A DNA stretch of 32,449 nt from Candidatus Flexicrinis proximus (GTDB lineage Bacteria; Chloroflexota; Anaerolineae; Aggregatilineales; Phototrophicaceae): the NCBI GenBank assembly GCA_016712885.1, contig JADJQF010000010.1, positions 1-32,449 of the forward strand, given 5' to 3'. The notes below the pieces were generated by a model. It did no database searches. It saw only the letters and a program-made list of their open reading frames with translations, and had not been told where the DNA came from. The translations under genes and the position numbers were made by a program. Position 1 is the stretch's first letter; every line of letters begins with the position of its first letter. This document shows, piece by piece, positions 9,238-16,303 of this stretch.

Positions 9238-10211
9238 TTTCGAACCCGTATCCCGCTGCTCTTGCTGACCTGGATTTTGGCGACACATGGCTGTCGCTAC
9301 CCCCGCTGGGGGCGAGCGTTGACCCCTTCATTTTTGAGCAGCGCATAGCGGCTTATAAGCGCATCATCGATGACTCCAATATCCGAGGAGCCTTTGGCGC
9401 AGAAAATGAGTTTAATCTGTTCTGGGGTTATGTCGTCCAGGTCTTCTGGCAGTGGCAGACTCAGCGTCTTATGCTGGCACACACGCCTCCCGGTCGTATT
9501 GATCCTGACAGTGTGTGGGGCTACGGCAATTATGGCCTCAGCATCCTTCCGCTCGTTGGTGCGATGCGTGCGGGTATCACACCCGAGATCGAAATCGTGC
9601 CGCCCTATGTAGCGAGCAAAGCCGAATATGTCAGCGGTGGGGGGAGCGCCGGGGCGTTTGTCATTCCCCCCGGTTTGCGCAAGGCTGTCGATGAGTGGGA
9701 AGAATTCTTTCGCCAGACTGGGAAACTGCGACCCGGAGATGATCTTGAACCGCTGCGCTTCAAGCAGTGGCACGCGCATCACGCCAGCCTGAGCGCGGGC
9801 GCGACGACGTATCAACGGCTGTCGCCGCAGTATTCCAAAAACGAATATGATTTCTTCCTCGGCTGGATTCGTATGGTCGATTTTTTGGGATCGGCTGCGT
9901 GGCGTACTGATCTGGATTACATGCTGCGTAATGGCATGGGGATACTGCCCGATCGCCTGCTCAAAGCAGAGGATATGCCAGGAAAGATCGCCGACATGGA
10001 TGCTGCGGTCAACAGCAATGTGCGCAGCATCGTCGGACTCACCCGGCAATCGCGGTGGCGCTTCGATCTCAGCCTCTGGATGTGGAAGCGCGCTATGCGC
10101 ACGCGGCAGGCGCGCGACGAGGTACTGCCGATGCTGGATGCCACCTTCAATCCCACACCGAAGAACGCCAGTGAACGCCGCAAACTTCTGCGTTACATTA
10201 TGAAATTCTAG
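9234..10211 (+). CDS. Putative bacterial LEG1-family (DUF781-like) protein
   Basis: The 325-residue product is soluble, rich in Trp and Tyr, with no signal peptide. Its segments line up in order with what I remember of the vertebrate secreted protein LEG1: VDPFIFEQRIAAYKRII (animal form xNPWxFxERMxMYK), NEFNLFWGYVVQVFWQWQTQRL (NExNxLWGLPLQxGWQxRTGRL), YGNYGLSILPLVGAM, a Pro-rich VPPYV, WEEFF, WHAHHASL (WxAHxxSL), then YSKNEYDFFLGWIRMVDFLGSA and a NGMGILPDRLL segment. The match is by memory, not by alignment. LEG1 proteins have no settled biochemical role. The gene overlaps the upstream membrane protein by four bases. If the family call is wrong, it is an unknown alpha-helical protein. Confidence 0.6.
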   Translation: MISNPYPAALADLDFGDTWLSLPPLGASVDPFIFEQRIAAYKRIIDDSNIRGAFGAENEFNLFWGYVVQVFWQWQTQRLMLAHTPPGRIDPDSVWGYGNYGLSILPLVGAMRAGITPEIEIVPPYVASKAEYVSGGGSAGAFVIPPGLRKAVDEWEEFFRQTGKLRPGDDLEPLRFKQWHAHHASLSAGATTYQRLSPQYSKNEYDFFLGWIRMVDFLGSAAWRTDLDYMLRNGMGILPDRLLKAEDMPGKIADMDAAVNSNVRSIVGLTRQSRWRFDLSLWMWKRAMRTRQARDEVLPMLDATFNPTPKNASERRKLLRYIMKF

Positions 10212-10330
10212 TTACGTCACGGATTCTAGGAGTTCATAAGGAAGGTCGTTCAGGATAAAGGCGCGACAGTTTGGTGCGAGCTTGAGCAATGTTAAATTGC
10301 CACCAAGAACGCTCCTGTCCGCCCTCAGAG

Positions 10331-10500
10331 CCTTCGCCAACAGCATCAATAACGTGGCAGACTCTCCCATGTGCATATATCTGCGCCATCGTTGGTCATG
10401 TTGCCGTTGGCGTCGTACGTTACCCCGCCGCTGCTGATCTGGTTCAGCTTATTGAACGCGCGCGCCGTGCCGTTGTCTATGCCGCGTCGGTCCGTTAAAC
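10331..10500 (-). pseudogene. RHS/YD-repeat fragment, second copy
   Basis: The minus strand reads RGIDNGTARAFNKLNQISS followed by GGVTYDANGNMTNDG, a textbook RHS/YD repeat, and then decays at ICTWESLPRY before a stop, where intact RHS proteins read TYTWDxxNRL. Only about 50 codons are left. It begins right at the stop of the small gene 10495-10734. Between its end and the LEG1-like gene (10212-10330) I see nothing convincing; a 51-codon frame on the minus strand overlaps both and is not supported. Confidence 0.65.
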
Positions 10501-10734
10501 TGGAGTAAGGTCAGAATCAAATATCGGGAGTGAAACTGAGATTAAGTCTCGTCCATTCACTGCCCGGAACGCAACGACTTCGTTGATTGGGCTATTGGGA
10601 AAGCCTTCTTTGATTCTTTCGAATTCAGCTCGAGAGATACCAATATTTAGTCCAAACATAGTTGGATAAAGTCCTCTTTCAACTACTAGATTTCGTATGT
10701 CAATCACCAACTGGTCTAGATCGTTTTGGCTCAT
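10495..10734 (-). CDS. Small AT-rich gene, possible immunity protein
   Basis: The 79-residue product starts MSQNDLDQLVIDIRNLVVERG and has no family that I recognise. It looks like a real gene: AGGAG sits eight bases before the ATG, the composition is AT-rich compared with the neighbours, and its ATG overlaps by ATGA the stop of an open frame coming from upstream. Such overlap is typical of toxin-immunity pairs. The upstream frame is cut by the IS3-type remnant about 60 bases away, so only a tail of a possible toxin (ending RSFIGETK) remains. An RHS fragment follows at once. The role as immunity gene is inferred from this context only. Confidence 0.5.
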   Translation of the reverse strand: MSQNDLDQLVIDIRNLVVERGLYPTMFGLNIGISRAEFERIKEGFPNSPINEVVAFRAVNGRDLISVSLPIFDSDLTPV

Positions 10735-10791
10735 TTTGTTTCTCCTATGAAACTACGTACATAGCAGAATCTGGAGATCTTTAGGGTATAG

Positions 10792-10943
10792 TGACCCCCG
10801 AAGATTGGACACAGGGCTAAATGAAGTATCCTATGTTCAGAAGGGGATGTCACATGAGAAGCCGACGAACGTTCACAGCGGAGTTCAAGAGTCAGGTGGT
10901 CTTGCAGGTGTTGAGCGGAGACGGCCACGCTCAGCACATCTAG
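10792..10943 (+). mobile_element. IS3-family insertion sequence remnant (left end and transposase OrfA start)
   Basis: A TGACCCCCGAAGATTGGACA end, typical of IS3-type termini that start with TG, is followed by a ribosome site (AGGGG) and an ATG at 10854. The frame reads MRSRRTFTAEFKSQVVLQVL, the conserved beginning of an OrfA helix-turn-helix transposase, and stops after 29 codons. OrfB, the rest of OrfA and the right end are missing, so the element is dead. It abuts the AT-rich immunity-like gene and seems to have broken the gene upstream of it. Confidence 0.7.
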
Positions 10944-10948
10944 AACCC

Positions 10949-10973
10949 CTGTAGGGACGTCTGCCATGAACCC
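10949..10973 (+). repeat. Short intergenic repeat, copy 2
   Basis: CTGTAGGGACG joined to CTGCCATGAACCC. It matches the outer parts of the element at 3818-3853 but lacks the central hairpin. It lies directly at the broken right side of the IS3 remnant. Confidence 0.45.
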
Positions 10974-11017
10974 AATTCTACTCTGTCCCCGTCGCCGTTG
11001 ACCGTCTTTTGTCGTAA

Positions 11018-11175
11018 TAATGCATCAGAACAAATGTTCGTACAAATGTTCGAACATTTGTACCTAATTCTCGCCACAAATCGTGCTATCCTGTTCTCAT
11101 CGCATAGCGCATTGAATCTGGCGACATCCCAAACCGTCGCAAGGAGAGCCGCGGCATACCTGTATTCCGGAATTG
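11018..11175 (+). promoter_or_regulatory. LexA-like palindrome cluster joined to a conserved block, copy 1
   Basis: GAAC-AAAT-GTTC (11028-11039) is followed by a perfect 22-bp palindrome with arms TACAAATGTTC and GAACATTTGTA (11041-11062). The GAACN4GTTC core equals the SOS box of Gram-positive LexA. About 60 bases further on lies a block, CTGGCGACATCCCAAACCG then TCGCAAGGAGAGCCGC and GGCATACCTG, which recurs on the other strand at 23485-23535 behind a matching palindrome cluster. AAGGAG in the block resembles a ribosome site, but no long gene follows. Possible SOS promoter of a lost gene or part of a repeat element. Confidence 0.5.
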
Positions 11176-11329
11176 AACCCCCACAGCAGCAAAATAACGC
11201 CATTATCAGCGAAGGTGTCTGCGCTGAAGGCTGCATATCAGACGCGTGTCATCATCGAACCGGCTTGAGCTGTGGATGATTCTGAGTTTGCCACCACAGC
11301 GTGACGTTGCATCGCTGGATGCTTCAGGC

Positions 11330-11418
11330 GCGTTTTGCTTCGCCCGCGAAGCGAAACGCAATGAGGGAGTCCAGAGGGCGCAAGTCCTCTGGCGGAGGTG
11401 TGGAGGCAGCGCCTCCAC
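11330..11418 (+). repeat. Modular hairpin repeat, copy C
   Basis: Three hairpins in a row: a 14-bp stem with a two-base loop (11330-11343 and 11346-11359, core GCTTCGC/GCGAAGC, one G-U pair), the CCAGAGGGC / GTCCTCTGG stem with loop GCAA (11371-11392), and a perfect GTGGAGGC / GCCTCCAC stem with loop AGC (11400-11418). The spacers are AATGAGGGAGT and CGGAGGT. It ends 30 bases from the stop of the acyl-ACP reductase gene. Confidence 0.8.
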
Positions 11419-11448
11419 AAACGAAGTGCACAATTCGCTCTGACTCGT

Positions 11449-12546
11449 TCAGCCGCCGGGCCTCCACGTCTTCAGGTTCTTCTGCGCCCGTTCGCGCGTC
11501 TCGGCGATCGACTGCTCGCTGACGGCTTTTTCGAAGCTGCGGAAACCCGACAGCCGGAACCCGTGCCGCCGCGCGATCCCGTGGATCTCGTCCGCCTGCG
11601 CCGCGCTGATGTCCTTGCCGATCGTGTAATCTTCGAAGCGCCCTTCCAGCGCCAGCGCGATCGTTTCGGCCATGCACGCGTACGCTTTCCCCGGCGGGAA
11701 GCCGAAGTCGAAGTTGAAGTTGACCGGCCCCGGCACGTCGATCATGCCGCCTTCGATCACCAGCACGTCGTCGCGCAGCGCCGCTACCTGCCTGCTCACG
11801 TCGCGCGGGCGGGCCACGTCGCACACCACCGCGCCCGGCTTCAGGTGTTCGGGGTGGATCACCTCGTGTACCGCGCTCGTCACCGTCAGGATCAGGTCGG
11901 CGGGGTAGATCGCCGCCATGTCCGTGCTGACGCTCACCGTCGCGTTCCCGACGCACTTCTCGGCCACCTGCCGCAGCGCGTCTTCGCGTTTCCCGACGAG
12001 GATCAGCTTGGCCGCGCTGCGCGCCAGGATTTCGGCGCACGTCTTGCCGATCGCGCCCGTCGCGCCGACCACCGCCACCGTCGCCTCGCCGATCGTGTGG
12101 CCCATGATCCGGCCAGCTTCGCTCAGCGCCTCGACAGCCACCGCGATCGTGTAGCTGTCGCCCGTCGTCACCGGGATTTCCAGCCGGTCGGCAATCGTCT
12201 TGCCGGCATCGCCGACCACCGAGGTGAACGCGCCCAGCCCGAGGATCTGCGCGCCCAGTTCTTCGGCCATCTGCCCGCACGCGACGATCTTCTTGTACAC
12301 CGCCTCGACCGGCAGGCTCATCATCGTCGGCGGCGTGTACGGCGCGGCAATCAGCCAGCCCTTGACCTCTTTGCCGGTCGCCGCGCTGGTGATGCCGTGA
12401 ATTTCGCTCAGGTACACCGGGGGGAAGAACCGCGAGAAGAAATTGATCTGCCGCTCGGTCAGGAGCTTGCCCAGCAGCGGGTGTTTACGCTCCACATCGC
12501 GCTTGATCTGGATCGGGTGGATGATAAACGCGAACGTGTCGTCCAT
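11449..12546 (-). CDS. Long-chain acyl-ACP reductase (cyanobacterial AAR type) homologue
   Basis: Cyanobacterial AAR reduces acyl-ACP to fatty aldehyde with NADPH, the first step of alkane synthesis. The 365-residue product follows that family along its length: EIHGITSAATGKEVKGW, LGLGAFTSVV (family LGGFTSII), PVTTGDSYT (TTGNTHT), the Rossmann motif VAVVGATGAIGK at about 157-168, IEGGMID, and FPPGKAYACMAETIALALEG with Cys at about 291, the position of the catalytic Cys in the cyanobacterial enzyme as I remember it. The end, DEIHGIARRHGF, also fits. No aldehyde-deformylating oxygenase is seen in the window, so the product may be an aldehyde or alcohol used elsewhere, perhaps in lipids. Start at ATG 12546 with a short GAGG. 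The gene is intact. Confidence 0.75.
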   Translation of the reverse strand: MDDTFAFIIHPIQIKRDVERKHPLLGKLLTERQINFFSRFFPPVYLSEIHGITSAATGKEVKGWLIAAPYTPPTMMSLPVEAVYKKIVACGQMAEELGAQILGLGAFTSVVGDAGKTIADRLEIPVTTGDSYTIAVAVEALSEAGRIMGHTIGEATVAVVGATGAIGKTCAEILARSAAKLILVGKREDALRQVAEKCVGNATVSVSTDMAAIYPADLILTVTSAVHEVIHPEHLKPGAVVCDVARPRDVSRQVAALRDDVLVIEGGMIDVPGPVNFNFDFGFPPGKAYACMAETIALALEGRFEDYTIGKDISAAQADEIHGIARRHGFRLSGFRSFEKAVSEQSIAETRERAQKNLKTWRPGG

Positions 12547-12582
12547 GCGGCCTCAATAGGAGAGGGGAATATCGCCATTGTA

Positions 12583-13098
12583 TCACGGCTCGTGCTCCCG
12601 CCAGAAGAACAGCGTCTCCATCCCATGTTCGTCGGGTTTCGTCTCGCGCAGCACAAAGCCGAGTTTCTCCGCCACGCGGACCGACGGGATATTCGCCGGA
12701 TCGATGGTCGCCAGCACGCGCTCAAAGCCAAGCCGCCGGAATCCGTACTCCACCAGCGCCGCGGAGATCTCTGTCGCCAGCCCTTTCCCGCGGTATTCCG
12801 GCAGCAGCGCGTAGATAAGCTCGCCCTCGTCCGGCGGCGTTGCGTCCTCGCTGCGGATGAACCCGGCAATCCCTGCAAACAGGCCGCTCGCCTTGTCCAC
12901 GACCGCCAGGGCGCCGTAGCCCAGCTTGGCATAGTTCTCCTGCGATACGGCGATCCATCGCCGCGTCGTCTCCGCCGTGAGCGGCTTGCCGTCGCCCATG
13001 TACTTGAGGGAGTCGGCGTCCCCCGTCAGCCGGAACAGCGCCTCGAAGTCCCCTGCTTCCAGGTCGCGCAGGATGGTACGCGGCGTTTCCAGTTTCAT
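12583..13098 (-). CDS. GNAT N-acetyltransferase, RimJ/RimL type
   Basis: About 171 residues. It opens with LETPRTILRDLEAGDFEALF, the standard start of RimJ/RimL-like acetyltransferases, and carries the acetyl-CoA motif LLPEYRGKGLATEISAALVEYGF and the late IDPANIPSVRVAEKLGFVLRE, both diagnostic. I chose the ATG at 13098 since AAGGGA sits just before it and the family begins there; an in-frame codon at 13131 would add 11 residues without a site. Substrate unknown: a protein N-terminus or a small amine. It diverges from the next gene with only 50 bases between, so the two share a promoter region. Intact. Confidence 0.87.
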   Translation of the reverse strand: MKLETPRTILRDLEAGDFEALFRLTGDADSLKYMGDGKPLTAETTRRWIAVSQENYAKLGYGALAVVDKASGLFAGIAGFIRSEDATPPDEGELIYALLPEYRGKGLATEISAALVEYGFRRLGFERVLATIDPANIPSVRVAEKLGFVLRETKPDEHGMETLFFWREHEP

Positions 13099-13148
13099 AC
13101 GGTCCCTTATGCTAAACTTGGCGGCACGCATTACGAGAGGTCGATATT

Positions 13149-14093
13149 ATGCACATCCGCCCCTTCGCCGACCGGGATTACGCGGCCGTGGCCGAGATCA
13201 ACACCCTAATCATGCCCGATCAACCGATCACCGGCCAGCTTTTGGCGCGTCTGGACGCCCAGCGCGAGCCGCATCTTCTATACGGCCGCTGGGTCGCTGA
13301 AGAAGAAGGCCGCCTCGTCGGCGTCGCCGGTTACGGGCAGTGGGCCGATGTCCTTGTCCCCGGCGAAGTCTACGTCTATGTCCGCGTGCATCCTGCCTCT
13401 CAGCGCCGCGGCTTCGGCGCCGCCCTCTACGACGCCCTGATCGATCGCCTGCGCCGCGTTGGCGCCGACTCGATGAAGATCGCCCTCCGCTCTGACCGGT
13501 TTCCGGGTATCAACTTCGCCATGCGCCGCGGCTTCATTGAGTACGCCCGTCGTATCGAGTCGCGCCTCGACCTCGCCGCCTTCGATGCCGCGGCATTTCC
13601 CGATCCCGACGCCCAGATGGCCGAACAGGGGCTACAGCTCCGCTCGGTGGCCGACCTGGCCGCCGATCCGCAGCGCGACCAGAAGCTCTATGACCTGAAA
13701 TGGGAGATCGAACAGGATATCCCCTATCCGGGGCGGATCACCCGCCCGTCGCTGCCTGCGTTTCAGACCCAGTATCTCAACTCGCCATCCTTCGCCGCCG
13801 CTGGCTCGTTCGTGGCCGTCGATGGCGACAACTACGCCGGCCTCGTGTTTCACGAGAGCGCCTCGCCATCGCTGCTGATGGTCGAGCTGACCGGGACTGC
13901 CCGCGCCTACCGCCGCCGTGGAATCGCCCAGGCGCTCAAGCTCAGGAGCATGGTCTGGGCTAAGGCCGCCGGTTATACGACCATGCTCGTCAACAACGAT
14001 CTCGCCAACGTAGGCATGCTCGCCATCAACGACAAGCTGGGTTACGTGCGCCAGCCCGCCCTGATCCTGCTTCAGCGGAAAGCTCCCTTCTAG
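13149..14093 (+). CDS. Tandem GNAT acetyltransferase
   Basis: The 314-residue protein has two GNAT folds. The first spans about residues 1-150, with acetyl-CoA loop VHPASQRRGFGAALYDAL and NFAMRRGFIEY. The second spans about 155-314, with TARAYRRRGIAQALKLRSM and NVGMLAINDKLGYV. The layout resembles mycothiol synthase, but the substrate is unknown; many Chloroflexota carry such tandem proteins without known roles. The start ATG at 13149 has GAGAGGT upstream at a suitable distance. It diverges from the RimJ-like gene. Intact and typical in composition. Confidence 0.87.
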   Translation: MHIRPFADRDYAAVAEINTLIMPDQPITGQLLARLDAQREPHLLYGRWVAEEEGRLVGVAGYGQWADVLVPGEVYVYVRVHPASQRRGFGAALYDALIDRLRRVGADSMKIALRSDRFPGINFAMRRGFIEYARRIESRLDLAAFDAAAFPDPDAQMAEQGLQLRSVADLAADPQRDQKLYDLKWEIEQDIPYPGRITRPSLPAFQTQYLNSPSFAAAGSFVAVDGDNYAGLVFHESASPSLLMVELTGTARAYRRRGIAQALKLRSMVWAKAAGYTTMLVNNDLANVGMLAINDKLGYVRQPALILLQRKAPF

Positions 14094-14114
14094 CGGCTGT
14101 TGTTCATTTTGGTT

Positions 14115-14225
14115 GTGGAGGCGCTAGCCTACTCCTTATCGGCGAAATGAACGGGCTTGCCCGTTCATTTCGCAATGGGAGGTGCAGGAGTGCAAACTCC
14201 TGCCGGGCTTGGGGTGGAACCCCAT
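14115..14225 (+). repeat. Modular hairpin repeat, copy D
   Basis: It starts with GTGGAGGC-GCTA-GCCTAC, then holds a perfect 14-bp stem with arms CGAAATGAACGGGC and GCCCGTTCATTTCG around two bases (14144-14173; as RNA a CUUG tetraloop), the spacer GGGAGGT, a perfect stem GCAGGAGT / ACTCCTGC with loop GCAA (14185-14204), and TGGGGT / ACCCCA with loop GGA (14211-14225). The last two hairpins match copies E and F in order and loop but with covarying stem bases. Confidence 0.8.
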
Positions 14226-14313
14226 AGAAAGTGGGTTGCAGCCGCTGTGGCGCGGACGCCAACACGTGCGGCATACTGGTCTATCGTGGGTGGAGCGCAG
14301 GAGGCGAACGGCC

Positions 14314-15213
14314 ATGGCGAAAGACGGGCAAGGGAAGAAAGAGAAGAAGGACAAGAGTCGCGCCGGGTCACCCAAAAACGGCTCCGCGCCCGCGGCAGAA
14401 CCCCTCGTTCGGCTCCCCAGGTCGTTTTATGAACACGAGCTGGAGCGTCTGCAATTTGAGCTCGTGCGGCTCCAGTACTGGGTGAAGGCCACCGGTCAGC
14501 GAATCGTGCTGATCTTTGAAGGCCGCGACGCCGCAGGGAAGGGCGGAACGATCAAACGCCTGACCGAGCCGATGAACCCGCGCGGAGTGCGCCTGGTCGC
14601 GTTGGGCAAACCGTCAGACGTCGAGCGCACCCAGTGGTACTTCCAGCGGTATGTGGCGCATCTGCCGGCCGCAGGGGAAATCGTCATCTTCGACCGGAGC
14701 TGGTACAACCGCGCCGGCGTAGAGCACGTCATGGGCTTCTGCTCCGACGAGGAATACAACGAGTTTCTGGTCTCCTGCCCGGAGTTCGAGCGCCTTCTGG
14801 TCCGCTCCGGTCTGAATGTGGTGAAATACTGGCTGTCGGTCAGCGACGACGAGCAGGAGAAGCGCTTTCAGGAACGGGCGCAGAACCCGGCCAAGATGTG
14901 GAAGTTAAGCCCCATGGATTTGCTCTCCCGCGAGCGCTGGGTGGACTATTCCAAGGCCAAAGACAGCATGATGGAATACACCGATATCTCCGAGGCGCCG
15001 TGGTACCAGATCGAAACCGATGACAAGCGGCGGGCCCACCTCAACATCATCCGCCACCTGCTGACTCTGTTCCCGCGCTACGTGTCGACTGTCCCTGAAC
15101 CGTTCAAGCTCAAGCGGCGTCCAAAACCGGACTCAAACTACTCGCGTCCGCCGCGAGAGATGCACGCGCTGGTGCCGGATTACTACGCGGATTTCGTGCC
15201 GGACACGGACTGA
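14314..15213 (+). CDS. ppk2: Polyphosphate kinase 2 family protein
   Basis: PPK2 enzymes move phosphate between polyphosphate and nucleotides. The 299-residue product has a Lys-rich N-terminus (residues 1-25), then the P-loop fold: Walker A EGRDAAGKGGTIKR at about 69-82, EPMNPRG, RTQWYFQRYVAHLP, the Walker B-like IFDRSWYNRAGVEHVMGF at about 125-142, the lid region KRFQERAQNPAKMWKLSP and the C-terminal HLNIIRHLL. This is a single-domain PPK2; the subclass (ADP, AMP or GDP preference) cannot be read safely. I chose the ATG at 14314, which has AGGAGG upstream; the open frame to 14182 is translated repeat D. Intact, convergent with the next gene. Confidence 0.93.
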   Translation: MAKDGQGKKEKKDKSRAGSPKNGSAPAAEPLVRLPRSFYEHELERLQFELVRLQYWVKATGQRIVLIFEGRDAAGKGGTIKRLTEPMNPRGVRLVALGKPSDVERTQWYFQRYVAHLPAAGEIVIFDRSWYNRAGVEHVMGFCSDEEYNEFLVSCPEFERLLVRSGLNVVKYWLSVSDDEQEKRFQERAQNPAKMWKLSPMDLLSRERWVDYSKAKDSMMEYTDISEAPWYQIETDDKRRAHLNIIRHLLTLFPRYVSTVPEPFKLKRRPKPDSNYSRPPREMHALVPDYYADFVPDTD

Positions 15214-15224
15214 TGGACTGCGGG

Positions 15225-15620
15225 CTACGCGCCGACAGCCTCGACCGCCGGCCACTGTGCAATCAGCAGCGATGCCAGCGCCACCACGTCGAACCCCAGC
15301 GCGAAGTAGGCCGACGAACTGATCGGGTTTACCCAGAACAACGCAAGACCCACCAGTGAGGCAATCGACGCTGCCACCGTGGCGGTGCGCCACCAGGGCA
15401 GCTGGCTGAACAGGCCGTAAGCGGCGGCGCAGAACGCAACCGTCGCCGCGACCCAGATCACCGTCCCGATCACCCGTGCCAGCGTCTCATGCGTGAACAG
15501 CCACGACTGCGTCGACTGTCCCCAATTTGAGGCGTCCGAGAACCCGAGCAGCGGGATCAGGAATACGATATGACCAATACCATGTGCAAGAATTGCCAGT
15601 GCCAGGACAGTGCGAAGCAT
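15225..15620 (-). CDS. Small four-TM membrane protein
   Basis: About 131 residues with four hydrophobic segments: roughly 2-23, 45-66, 76-96 and 103-124 (for example VIGTVIWVAATVAFCAAAYGLF). A conserved-looking LAHGIGHIVFLIPL near the start has His residues within the first helix. The family is one of many unnamed Chloroflexota membrane proteins. Three possible starts lie close together; AAGGAG touches the GTG at 15629, so the ATG at 15620, eight bases downstream of the site, is preferred. The stop is 11 bases from the PPK2 stop (convergent, no terminator between). Function unknown. Confidence 0.75.
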   Translation of the reverse strand: MLRTVLALAILAHGIGHIVFLIPLLGFSDASNWGQSTQSWLFTHETLARVIGTVIWVAATVAFCAAAYGLFSQLPWWRTATVAASIASLVGLALFWVNPISSSAYFALGFDVVALASLLIAQWPAVEAVGA

Positions 15621-15759
15621 CAGCATCACTCCTTCAATCGCCAGCCGTCTTGGGCCGGCAATAGCCTTATCCTGGTATTGTCTTGCTGCAAGCGCCCGCG
15701 CGGTAAGTGACGAATACGACGGCTTGACCCGCCAAATGTCACTCAGTCGTGATCGGGGG

Positions 15760-16173
15760 TCAGCGCAGCTTTTCCGGCGTGATGCGGATCGTTTGCGAGT
15801 AGGTCTGTTTAAATGATTCCTCGGTCATGCCGATCTCAGGGATCTGGCTGGCGTATTTCTCAAAGTAGTTGGCTGCCGCGGCACTCTCAAAGTCCGAGGC
15901 GACGATCCGCGCGCTGCCAGTGAACACCTGTATGTCCTCGCCGTAGGGGCCACCATCGAAATTGACGGCGACTTTGGGATGGGCGGCGATGTGCTTCAGC
16001 TTGGCCGATCCTTCAGCGGCATAGACCACGAATTCGCCGTTGTCCCACACGAACCAGACCGGACGCGGCTGCGGCGTGCCGTCGCCGCCCGTGGTCGTCA
16101 GCCAAATGCAGTACTCCGAGGCCAGACGTTCTTGCGCGCGTTGGCCGAGCTTGGTTGTAAAGTCGATCATCAT
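15760..16173 (-). CDS. PPOX-class flavin/F420-binding protein, Rv3369-like
   Basis: The 137-residue product has the split-barrel fold of pyridoxamine-phosphate-oxidase-like proteins: YCIWLTTTGGDGTPQPRPVWFVWDNGEFVVYA, KLKHIAAHPKVAVNFDG and VFTGSARIV are the usual core strands and cofactor-contact loops. The TRPR/QPRPVWF pattern and the ending ITPEKLR match the group named after Mycobacterium Rv3369, which binds FMN or F420; the cofactor here is not certain. GAGAGG precedes a pair of ATGs; the second (16170) is slightly better placed. Single gene, intact. Confidence 0.82.
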   Translation of the reverse strand: MMIDFTTKLGQRAQERLASEYCIWLTTTGGDGTPQPRPVWFVWDNGEFVVYAAEGSAKLKHIAAHPKVAVNFDGGPYGEDIQVFTGSARIVASDFESAAAANYFEKYASQIPEIGMTEESFKQTYSQTIRITPEKLR

Positions 16174-16303
16174 CTGCCTCTCTTGTCGATCCTAAGACCC
16201 TGTTGTTCTAGACGGGGTGCGCTCCGTCGCTATTACACCCGGGTTCTAGCGTCGCGAGGGGTGTGTGGGCGCGGTCTCTAAAAGACAAACGCGCCTGATC
16301 GCC

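Noticed and set aside
10998..11279. Small protein conserved between 10998-11279 (+) and 23472-23687 (-), both with ARRAAAYL
   Set aside because: The similarity is at DNA level over palindromes and a short block, the two frames differ in start and end, and codons show no protein-like conservation outside the repeated bases. A real small protein is not fully excluded.
11398..13209. Long open frame of 603 codons on the plus strand
   Set aside because: It lies opposite the well-supported acyl-ACP reductase and GNAT genes, is Arg-rich and low in complexity, and has no motif. High GC explains such antisense frames; the same holds for the long frames opposite the subtilisin (18739-20097) and the LCP gene (21872-23083).
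14182..14313. N-terminal extension of PPK2
   Set aside because: It is translated hairpin repeat D; the ATG at 14314 has its own AGGAGG site.
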